Of a DNA stretch of 64,000 bases, positions 37,701 through 49,700 are shown one piece after another. Origin of the DNA: Agapetus fuscipes (lineage: Eukaryota; Arthropoda; Insecta; Trichoptera; Glossosomatidae); the NCBI GenBank assembly GCA_951799405.1, contig OX637353.1, positions 7,998,001-8,062,000 of the forward strand. Direction: 5' to 3'. A model generated the notes under the pieces. That model ran no database searches, was not told the origin of the DNA, and worked only from the letters and a program-made list of their open reading frames with translations. Both the position numbers and the translations under genes were made by a program. Numbering within the stretch: the stretch's first letter is position 1; each line of letters begins with the position of its first letter.

Positions 37701-40700
37701 TTGACAAGTGGATGTTCACAAAATGAGTATCTATGTTTACATAATTATATTATATATAATTATATACGATACTAAACGCAACGCAACTAAGCTACACATA
37801 TAGTGCCACTTCTTGCCGCGTTATCCCCGAAGGGGTCGCATGTGGCGAGTTGAACCTATTTATTTTTACAGGTAAGGGGGCCGGCCTTACGCCAACCACT
37901 TCAGTAGAAGTGGAGGTTTCCCAGCTCCCGAGGGTGCTGGTACTCATTTCTTGTGAAGGCTGAGTAAACCTTGCCGGTATTTTATTTTAGGGTTTGAAAT
38001 AAACACCGAAACGGGAAATCATTTCTGACACCCTCGGTGGGATTCGAACCCGAGCTTTCGGCATGGAATGCAAGCACTCTACCACCTGAGCTATTGACCG
38101 GTCAGTCTGCTGCAATACTGCTTACTTAAATTTTAATTAAATTTTATTAAGCAGTATCCAGTGAAATATTCCAGTGAAAAAAAAACACATTGATAGAAAA
38201 GGAGTAGTTGTTCCCAAAAACAAAGATGCGAACCCCCTGCTATACTGGTAATGATGCGAGTACAAAGACGTGCACCAATAAATGTGAGAAATAACAGAAG
38301 ACGAAGTTTATTTCCACATTATTGGAAGATTGAAAATTAAGCCACGAAAGAGTGGCTAGTGGCAATGACAAAAAGGGAAAAAATAAGCGAAAAAGATCGA
38401 AAGACTCCGACAAACATCATTATACATTTTTATATTTCATAAATGAAGGTGAAAAGAGAAAACAGGTGTGCCAAATTTTTTTGTTAAACACCCTTAACAC
38501 ATCACAAAAAAATCTTCACTTTACAGTATTTATTGCCATTCAAGGCTTCGCCAAAGAAACCAAAAGAGGTAATTATGCAAGTACTACAATCCTGTATTAA
38601 GAATTTACCAGCAGTTCCCTCACATTACTGTAGGCGCGACTCCAGTAAGCTTTACCTTCCGCAATCCTTGAAAAAAATTGAGCTATTTGTACACCCTCTA
38701 TAAACTGGATTTAACCACTAAAGGGATGGATGTGGTAGGGGAACAGGTATTCAAAAATACGTTCAAAAACGATTTCAATATAGGTTTCCACATTCCTAAG
38801 AAAGATAAATGTGCGAAATGCCTGCGTTTTGAGAACAATACAAGCGCCGAACTAGCTGAAATGAAAATTGGGGAAGGGAAACATTTAGACCAGAGATTCA
38901 AACTTCACAAGCAGATCCATTCTTTAAGCAATAATGTATTGAGCACATCATTTGACCTTTAAAAGGTCTTAAATACACCATACGGGGAAAGCATGCTGTT
39001 GTACTATTCCAGGAAATACGGGATGTATAATTTAACGTTTTACGAATCTGGAACAAGAGAAGGATTTTGTTTTTGCTGGGGTGAAGCAGATGGGTAAAGA
39101 GGAGCCACAGAGGTGTCAACTATATTAAACAAATACATCCAAAATGTTGACCAGAGGGGCACAGTTAAAACTTTATTACTATACAGTGATTCTTGCCCGG
39201 GGCAGAATAAGAACCGCACTGTTTTTGCCACAATCCACTATACATTGCATAATGTATGTAAAAAAATCAGCACCATTCAACTCAACTACCTTCTTCCGGG
39301 TCACACATACATGCCTGTTGATTCTATGCACTCCGTGATAGAAGGCAGTGTGTCAAAAAATATTATTTGGGCTCCATCACCATGGAGCACAGTATTTGAG
39401 CTAGCTAGGAAATCACCCAAGCCTTATCATGTCGAAACTCTGCCATACCTACTGATTTTGTTGGGTGAAGTGGAATTTCCGATAAATATTTCAAAGGAAA
39501 TTTACAAAGCAAAATAAACCGAATCGTACAATAAATAATTTGATTAAAAGCTATTGCAATGTGTACTTTTATGTAATGTTTCAATTCTTCTTTATTGCTA
39601 TTATTTTGCTTGTTCTTAATTATGTATTATCATTAATATTATTTTATTAATTTGATTGAAGATTTAAATCAAAACACTGTTTTGTATTTTCACGATTAAA
39701 ATCAATTTATTATTTAATTTTCAAATGTTTTCGATAAAATATCATCGATTTAAATTTTTGTATACCTGACGATGATATTTTATCGAAAACGTTTGTAAAT
39801 TAAATAATAAATTGATTTTAATCGTGAAAATACAAAACAGTGTTTTGATTTAAATCTTCAATCAAATTAATAAAATAATATTGAATATGAATTTTCACAG
39901 TGTTAAAACACAACCAATTCAAAATATAATGTTATCATTAATTTGTGGTCTCAAATGACCTTTTTTAATTTATATTTTTTTTTAATGAATTCAAAACAAA
40001 ACACTGTTTATTTGCACAATAAAATTTATTTAAAAAGATTAAAACCTTTAAAACAAATTACAAACGTTTTCGACCTAGTAGGTCATCATCAGGTTACCTT
40101 TTTTAGTTTACTGCTATTTTTTGCATTTATTTACTAATTAATATTTCATATTTTGGCTCAATTAAAAAGATTTTTAGGAAAGTATACTTCTATTAATTAT
40201 TCCTACCACAGTTCTTTCGTATCGAAAAATAAAACAGCCTTGTCTTTAAGTCAGAAATACCCTTTACGAATAGGCATTGTTTTTACGGATAAGTCATTTT
40301 ACTTCTCAAGGTATAAACTGTATGTGGCGTATGCATTAAATAGCCCTATTTAAACAAAAGGAAAAAATGGATTTAAGTCTTTTTACCTCGAAATAAAAAA
40401 TGTTGAGTCGGTACTTAAGGCATTTTCATACATTTATGACAGAAAGTAAAATGGCGCATCAGTCATTTATCCTCAAATAATTATGAATGCCAAATTGCTT
40501 AAACGACAATATCTCAATAATGTATATGTTTATCTAAAATCTACTTATGTTAAAAAAAAGCAAATAAAAAAATAAGCTTTGCCTCCTTACATTTTATTTT
40601 ATTTAATCCACTAACAAAAATGTTATGGCAGATAATAAAAAAAAAAAACAGTTTTTTGGCTCTCCTGTAAAATTGACTTTTTGTCGCTTAAGTCAAATAG

Positions 40701-43700
40701 GCTTTTTACCGTCGATATTGAGTTAAAAACAAAAGGATCAAAATTCAAGGTAGGAAAGAGAAAGTGGGTGAGATTTTTCAGGCAGGTACTGATAGTAGGG
40801 GAGAAGGACTAGGTATTTGCTTATTAATAATAATATCTATATTATTTATTCAGTAAAAGTAGATCCAGTGTACAAGATGTGAACATATGGCAAAGAAGAT
40901 AAAGCTCTGAACTATACTGCCTGTACCAAGACATTGATTGGTTCTGGTTAATAAAGGAAAGTAGACTACATTGCTTGGGTCACATCTCGCGAATGGACCA
41001 TCAGAGCCTGGAAAAGATGGTTGTGGTGATGGACTCAGAGGGGCGCAGGACATACGTCAGATGTCTGGTCGATAGCTCAGTTGGTAGAGTGCTTGCATTC
41101 CAAGCCGAGAGCTCAGGTTCAAATGCCACCGAGAGTGTCAGAAATGATTTCTCATTTAGGTGTTTATTTCAAACACAAAATCAAATACCGGTAAGGTTTA
41201 CTCAGCCTTCACAAGAAATGAGTAGCAGACCCCTTGAGAGCTGGCAAACCCCCATTTCATTGAAGTGGTTGTGAAAACAAATGGGTTTCACCCCTTCAGG
41301 GAAAGCAAGAAGTTATTCTATACGTGTAGAGCTTTTCATATTTTGGTCTTTTTTCTAAGCCAGATCGTAGTGCCGGCAGTTTTTACAAGAAATAAGAATC
41401 CACATAATAAGGGAACTGATACTCCTGCAACAATAAAGGGATAACAAGTAAAATACTAAATGTAAAAGTTACTTTGGAATTGAACAGAGTTATGTATACT
41501 TACGGCATTTTTATAGAAAAAGTATAGGATCATCCTGGCCAATCGATTGTAACACCAATGGCCGTGAACTAAGAGGAATCGCTCTAAGTATTTAAATCTT
41601 GATATGGCAAAGTCTGAAGCCATGACTGCTTGCATTCCCTCCATTCCTGATATGCCTGGAAAATATAAACAATGTTTTTGTAGTCAATGAAATGAATCTT
41701 CAGTTTCTAGTTAGTCGGTGTTATGGCCGCGGGGATCAAGACAGGTTATTTGGAACCGGATAACGCTGGTTCGAATCCCGCGACGATAACTTCGACCCTG
41801 GTTCAACAGATGCCGTTGCATGCACACAAGCTTCTGCTTTCGCATGAAGACAACTGGCCAGGCAAAATAGGTTGGTGGATTGCATTCCTTTCCACAAATC
41901 TATTTTTTTTTTAAAAAAAAAAAAATGTTCCCCAATCACATGGTCTTTCGTTAAATACCCTCTTCATTTTCCACCACGAGGTTTGGCTCTTCTGACTTTT
42001 CAGGCTCTGTTGTCTTCTTCTTTGTGGTGAATTGCTGCTGAAATCAGGGGCGCCAGTTTCAAGTTAACTTAACGTGGGGATTGCGAAAGTTGGAGTTAAC
42101 TGAGCGAGGATAACTTGCACATACATGCAAGCTTTGTTGTCAGAGGCTCAAATGAAATGAGTTGTAGAGGATGGTAAATTATTTTATGTACTGTATGCTG
42201 CACTGTATCCTGCCTCCACTTTTTTCTGTCCTTGCATATTTCTTTCATCTCTTCAACATTCATCACTTTCTTCATACATACTCTTCTCTTATTCTCACTT
42301 TGCAGGTTCCATTCTTTCGCAATCTCACCTATTTGGTCTATCCATTTCTTCCTCGGTCTTCCCCTTCCACGCTTTCCTCCTCTGTATACTTTCTTCGTTA
42401 GTCGTTCATCATCCATTCTTTCAAGATGTCCGAACCATCTCATTGTGCTTTCTTGTACTTTCATTCGTAATTCTCTTTTATACCACACTCGTTCATCACC
42501 CAATCATTGCAGGCTCTATCATTCAGTGTCTTTCCTGTCATTGCTCTCAGATAAGCCATTTCAACCGTACATACCTTACTCAACTCACATTCAACTGTCA
42601 ACTGTTTACGCCTCACTTCCATACATCAATGTCGGTACCAATATGCCATTGTGTACCACCAATCTCATATTCTTCGTGAGTTTCCAATTTTTTGCAATTC
42701 TTCCAATCGTTCCCATCACACTTCTTCCTCTACTACCGTGCTTTTTCAATTCTTTCATCAGTTTCCCATTTGACTCAAACTTGCATCCGAAATAATCAAA
42801 TTCGTTGTGGTATATTTACCTATTCCTACGTCTGCTGTTTGTATCATAGAGACATCATTGGCTCCATCTCCAATGGCTAAAGTTGTGACTCCCATCTCTT
42901 CTTTGACGACCTGAAATATTTTTTTGACAAAATGTTCACTGAATCAAAATAATGCATCCTACTAACTTCATACAACAATATTATGCACAATCAACCCAAG
43001 TGAAGCTATAAAAGAATCTGAGGATCGGGGAATGTTAAATTCCTTAGAACATCCCTTCGAAAATCCCTTAGACTTATTTCATTTAAAGATTATCAGTTGA
43101 CTTGGCCTGTCGTCAAGAACAATGCTACGAATTTATAATACTGTGCAATAGATAATAAATGCTTGCATTCAAAACAATCAATTGCTTAGAATATACACAT
43201 GAGGATAATTGATTTAAATTTAATACAAAACAAAAGAGCTTGTGTGTTTATACACCTCAAGGGTCCTCCTTATGACATATTTATTTGTAAATAATTTATA
43301 AAGGCGCGCTTTTAGTGCTTCCTTAAAAAATGACAACAGATTCTGAATTCTTCACTTCGGGTGGCTGTCTGTTCCACTTTATTGATTGCACAATCCGGAA
43401 AGCACGGTCCCCAAAATTAGTGTGTAGAATGCACATATGGCATTGAGAGTTGCTTGCAGTTTTTCAATATTGTTATGACTAATTTTAATTGCTTTTTTTT
43501 GCACCTTTACGATGTATGCCTTCTGCAAAGGTGTCGCTCTGCAGCACAAGACAGAGTTGCACCGCCTTGTCAAGGTCAGGAAGGGACCCGTGAGGTTGGA
43601 CCTCCTGTCCAGGATGAAGGTAAGGGTCTTCCCGTCCACCACCAGAGCACGGCCTCTGCTGGAGCGGCTGGGCAGAGGGCTGATGACTATACCGTTGCCA

Positions 43701-46700
43701 TCCTCGCTCACGCCAATGTTATCCATGCTGTCCAAAAAACACCTGAAAACAACAATCCAATCAATTTTTACAAAAATACACCAGTAGGATTTTCATAAAC
43801 TGGAATCTGCCAAGAAAGAAACAGAGAAGAACATGCATCAGTGATGAATGTGAGGTGACGAAAGTTGTGTGCAAGGACAGAACAAAACAGAGACACATTT
43901 GGTTTTCATCCAGGCAATCTAGGAAATCAAACAATCGACACATGTGTGAGGTATACATTGAGTGAAGTCACCTCAAACCACTCGGTCATAGCCCCAATAA
44001 AAGTTTTAATGTATAAAAATCCCAATAGATTTTTAGTGGTTGAACAAAAAAATGTAAATATATGTACAATGATTAGGAAATGAGAACAAACCTAATGGTG
44101 GATTCAGCTTGGTCTCTACTCCTTGCCATCAGTTTGAGTAACTCCACTTGAGGGGAAAACAGCCGGGCAGAGTATGCAACGTTGATGGCAGTCTCAGGTT
44201 TGTCTCCAGTCAACACCCAAATAACAATTCCAGCTTCCAGAAGTGCTGCAATCGTCTCAGGTACACCTTCTTGTAACCTGTCTTCTATTCCAGTTGCTCC
44301 CAACAGGATTAAGTTACTTTCTAGGCTGTAATAACAATCTCTAACTTTCCTTTCCCTATTATCTATGGCTAATTCGGCATGCTTCAGTTCCTCTGCCCAT
44401 GTTTGATATTGGTCCACAGTTATGACTCGTTTGGCAATGACTAAAGTTCTTAGACCTTGTCTCGCATATGCATCTAACATCTGCTGAGTTCTCATTAACG
44501 CCGCTCGTTCTGCGGATCCTTCAGGAGATGGTTGGAGAGCATCCAACAGAGTAGTGTCAGCACCTTTGCAATATATTGTCACGTGAGGAGAATCTGGTAA
44601 TTTTAACACTATAGACATACATTTTCTTGAAGAATCAAAAGGAAGAATATTCAACACAGGAATGTTTTTGTACTCCCCGTTTTCACTAATCACAACTTCT
44701 CGGGGAGTTCTTTTTTCTAGGCGGCAACCATACGCTAAAGCAGCTTCAACGAGAGCCAATTCATCCGGACTTTCTGCTTCAAAAATTGGTTTATTTACTG
44801 TTGGGGTGGCTTCAGATAGCGATGAAGTGTTCAAAGAGTGCTTTCCATTTTCTGAGTTTTTATCTCGGGTGAATATTGACGGTATTTGAAGAAAGCGGGG
44901 TCTCTCGGGTGGGGAAGGGGGGATAGGAGGTAAACCTGGTTGAGGACGAGGCGAAGGAAGTGCAGAGGGGGGAGGTGAAGGAGTCACAGATCTGGACTCG
45001 GTGAGACGGGAATATTTCTCCGTGGTCAATGGCGGCTGTTTACTCCTTACTTTATTTCCATTGGCTATGAATTTTGGCATCCGCCTGTGAGCAGTGGAGG
45101 GGGTTTCCACCACCCCACTGGCGTCCATGTTGTCATGGTGCGGCGTTCGACTTACAACAACTGTATTACATAAAGCTAACACTAAAAGGAATTCCCTGAC
45201 TCGCTGGGAATGGCTGCCTTCTGCTCTGTTGAATGAAGACAGCTCTTCCAATAACTGAGGATTGGCAACTATTGGAGTGTTGGGCTCGGATGAGTTCACT
45301 GGAGATCCCATAGGGTGCGCCCGCTCTGATGAAGGGTGGTTGTAGTCCACGCCACCTATTGCACATCTCCTGAACACCATCTTGTTTTCAGTGAGTGTTC
45401 CTGTTTTGTCACTGAAGATGTACTCCACTTGTCCCAGCTCTTCGGTGATGTTGAGGGCGCGACACTCTATCCTCTTGTCTGTGAGAGGGTCGTACAGATC
45501 CACATTGTTGTGTATGTGATATATTTGAGCTAATTTTGTCATCTCTATGGTTACATAGAGGGACAGCGGGATCATCACCTGGAATGAAACAAAAATAATT
45601 TTATTGAATTGTAAAGGAACATTATGCTACAATTACAGACCTATGCAGAATAGACTTATCTAATAAATGTAAATACAGTAAGGTCTCGCTAATCCGGACT
45701 CCTGCTTATTTGGAGAAATCCAGATGGCAGATGCAGGCAGCGGTAAGGGCACTCACGAGGAAGCATTTCACAAGCATTGCGTGGGTTTTTTACCTCACAT
45801 CAAAGGCTTTGACTTCTAGCTATCTTGTCTCTCTCACATGTACCTTTCGATAATCAAACTACCTAAGTACATAAATAGTTTAATCTTTTATTTATTAAAG
45901 TTCTACAGCAATTCAAATCTTGTAGACTACCATGCGAAAACCTTGAAGGGTCTGTTTTTCACCTGGCCGGATTAGCCATGCCCAGTATGTGCATACTATA
46001 CAAAATACTATACATACTATGCAATGTATGTGCATACTATACAAAAAATTCCATGTAGATTTAAAGACATTAAAAACATATATATACACGGGAAAGCACA
46101 CACCTGTAAGTTGATAATGAACGTACAGAAACTGCCCAGCCCTTTATATGAGGGCAACCAAGCAAAGGGTAAACTCACCTGTTCACATGTTTGTATGAAC
46201 AAGCGCCTTTGGGATAATCTAGTATGATAAAAAGGCACTATACAAATTCCTAATTTAAATTTAATTTTAATTAAGGGAGCGGGTAATTCATGAGGGTAGT
46301 TCATTTCACAAGCATTGTGTGAAATTTTAACCTCACATCAAGGTTTAGACTTACATTAGTTTTTCAGTAGTGTGTCTTTTTAAGTACAATAATATAAAGG
46401 GGAAAGTACACACCTGTAAGATGATGATAAACGTCCAGAAACTGAGAAGCCCTTCATATGAGGGCGACCAAGCAAAGGGTATATATGGAGGCAGAGGCCT
46501 AGCGGGGCCGTGATCAGCCCCCAGCGCCCCGAAGCCTCCGCCGTTGCCCTGCTCCGGCAGAGGAGCGTGCTTGTCCAGCCACAGCTTGCAGCCCACGGCC
46601 CCGAGACAGCACAGCACCAGGAGGATCAGCACACACCACACAACGTCCGTGTTCATCTGACGCTCCAGGCGAGAGCGCTTGTAGCGGGGACCACCATTGT

Positions 46701-49700
46701 TCAACATCGCTTTTGTCTCGTGGCCTGGAAACAGTGACACAATCTTATACTAAAGCTTATCTCGTATGCTAGTTTTTCTAATAACGTTCCATACTTGTTG
46801 GATGATCCTTGTCGCAGTTCAAACTAATTTTCCAACTCAATGTATACTGAATGTTTTAATTTACATGCCATACCAACCTAAAACTGATACCTTTGGTTGA
46901 AAGCCAGAGAGCTATAGTTTGATTCACACCGAAGGTTTCAGACATGATTTCCTCTAACCCAAAGCATGATAGCGGTATTAAACTATGTAAGCTCAGCCTT
47001 TACAAGAAATGAGAAACTACTTTCTCAGGAGCACTTTAAGTTAAGTAATCTATAAGTGCTTGGCGTAAATACTTATTTCTACAGGTCCCACTCTAAGCAA
47101 AAAGTTTCATAGCATAGTTCCACTTTTTTTATAATATTTTTTTAAAAGCAACGATTTTTATAAGGATGGTTTATTTCAGTTATTCATTTGCTTTTAGCAC
47201 AACTACTTGAGACAGATGCAGGAGTTTGGTTGTTTGTACCTGCATAGACCACGATCCCCTCCACATAGTCGGTGTTCTTGATGCGGCACTCCCTCAGCAG
47301 CAGGTTCTCCGACGACAGGGGCACACGGTTCCCTGATGGATGCACCACGGCTCCGTGGAAGCGGTAGATCTTGGTGGAGGGAGCATCCACCTCCACCTTG
47401 CTGACAAACTTGCCCGCCGTAAAGGTAGGTTGCTAAAAGAAACAAACCAACACTTTTATTAAATCATCCAATACAACTCGCATGTTAAGGGTGTATTTCG
47501 TGGAGCACTCAAGACACACCTTTTTAAAAAGTCTTATCCGTGATCAGAGAGGGCCCTTGAGGTGTGACACACACAAAAACGGCGCTCTCTTAACATTTGT
47601 AATTTAAAATACATAAAGTGCCTTCTTTATCATTCTTATATCCCTAGTGAACTCATTATTTTCAAAACAGTTTCATCAACATCATCATCATCGCATCATC
47701 CTCATGCTGAAGACGTCCATCGCAGACATGGGCAAAACATCCAAAAGCTCCAACTTCAATAGATCACGGTAACATATTCCGGAAAGCAACTCTCCAATAA
47801 TTTTATTACTACATTAAAGGTGATTTAAGAATGCTTCATGGAAGTTCAGATTGAGTGGTAAAGATAGCAGAGGCAGGGTGACAGCAGGTAGCAGATCACT
47901 TAAGTGATGGAGGGATAGCTGGACATCCACCTGCGGGGGAACAGGCTTGAAAACAACAGGACAGAGTCCTAACCTAAGCCTAAGCTGGAGACAAAAATAC
48001 ATTATTTAATATTATCGCTCGATTTTATGAAGTGTGACTGACTACATTGGCTGAGACGCATTCAGCAAATGAACCATTGGGGTCTGGAGACAATAGTAAA
48101 GTCTGCAAAAATAACCTAACATGGCTGGGTAGCTAGGAAGAGAGCCAATTCAAATTTTGTGATTGGTCTGAATCTCAAATGATACATATCTTTGCAACTT
48201 AGATTTAGGTCCTTGAAGACCCTTGTCATCTAGACCTGCAATGTCACCCACTGGGAGAAGTTTAGAATTCTCCAATCCCATTATTGGCTGCATTGAGAGG
48301 TTGATGTGGTTCAGGGAATTAAAGTCAGCAGACTGCATTAGCTGGGACACACTCAGAAAAAGATCCAATGGGATCTGGAGAGGATAATTGTAATGGTAAA
48401 CCCAGAAGCAGGAAGGCAGTTGGAAGAAGAGTAAGGTCGAGAGGTGGTGTATTATGATTCTTCATAAGGTGTATGTTCTACCACTGTTCTAGACAGTTAA
48501 CGCAAAAAAACGCAACTAAGCTACAAATATAGTGCAACTTCTTGCCGCGTTATCCCCGAAGGGGACGCATGTGGCGAGTTGAACCTATTTATTTTTACAG
48601 GTAAGGGGATCTTACGCCAACCACTTCAGCTGAAGTGGGGGTTTCCCAGCTCCCGAGAGGACTGGTACTCATTACTTGTGAAGTCTGAGTAAACCTTGCA
48701 GGTATTTTATTTTGGGGTTTGAAATAAACACAGAAATGGGAAATCATTTCTGACACCCTCGGTGGGATTCGAACCCGAGCTCACGGCATGAGCTCATGGA
48801 ATGCAAGCACTCTACCAACTGAGCTATCGACCAGACAGTTCTATTATCTTATCTAACAAACAACATCGACAAACTCTAGTACTCGTTCATAATCTGTTTT
48901 TTGGGTGTATGTCTAGATACAAGTATAATACAATTATTGCAGAAGACATTATCGTAGAAATCTTAGTGAAAAATTGAAGTGCAATCACGAAACAGTAGAT
49001 TAAGGTAAAAAGTAGGTCAATGCCAGAGGGGGTTGGAATCGAGGGGAAAAATGTCAGGTCTGAAAAATTGAAGCGCTCATTTCCCGGTGAAATTGGTGTG
49101 TTTTTGTAGACAGAGCATACTTGTATTAATACTTAATGTAGCTGTTCTCGATAAATTGATTATCATCATGTTTGTTCTAGTAAGTGACACGCAAGCTTGT
49201 ACGCCCCATGCATCTGTACTACACGGGTCACCATGTATGTACATGGAAAATGCTATGAACAGTACCTACCTACATACATACGACGCGCTGTAAGCAAACC
49301 CCAACAAGCACACTGATTGCAGTAATCCACAGTTTCTGATAAAATAATAAAACGCGGTGTTTTGGTATGCGTGTCGCAGGCTGGACGAGAAATTGAGGCA
49401 GATCGTGATGTGCCCAGGCGCTTTGTGGAATTTGAAGTACCGGGTTCCACTCATACCATTGAGATAATTTTAAAACTCCTCTTAAAGAATCTCTGCTTCA
49501 CAGGTTTTTCCATAGAGTTGGAGATCTCTGGTCTACCGACCTTCAAGGCCCTTCTTGATTCTAGCAATATACGCTACAGTCTACCGGAGAGGTCTACCTG
49601 CGCAGGCGACCGGACACTAGAAAGAATTAATTTTCGATCTTGCTCCGGTCACCTGTGCAGGTAGACCTGGCCGATAAACAATAGAATGTATGACCACCAT

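Larger units (their letters stand above)
36857..40714 (+). mobile_element. 3.86-kb DNA transposon with [14 protein letters not shown] transposase, in a flippase intron
   Basis: The left end CGACGGTAAAAAGCCTATTT, then GACTTAAGCGACA, is repeated inverted at the right end (about 40680-40714), a terminal repeat of about 35 bp. ATAT flanks both sides (36853-36856 and 40715-40718), a 4-bp target duplication or part of the terminus. Variants of GTCGCTTAAGTC recur inside both ends (36983, 37366, 37559 and others), as expected for transposase binding sites. Nested inside are a SINE1 copy, a 248-bp palindrome and two hammerhead-like motifs. Confidence 0.8.
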
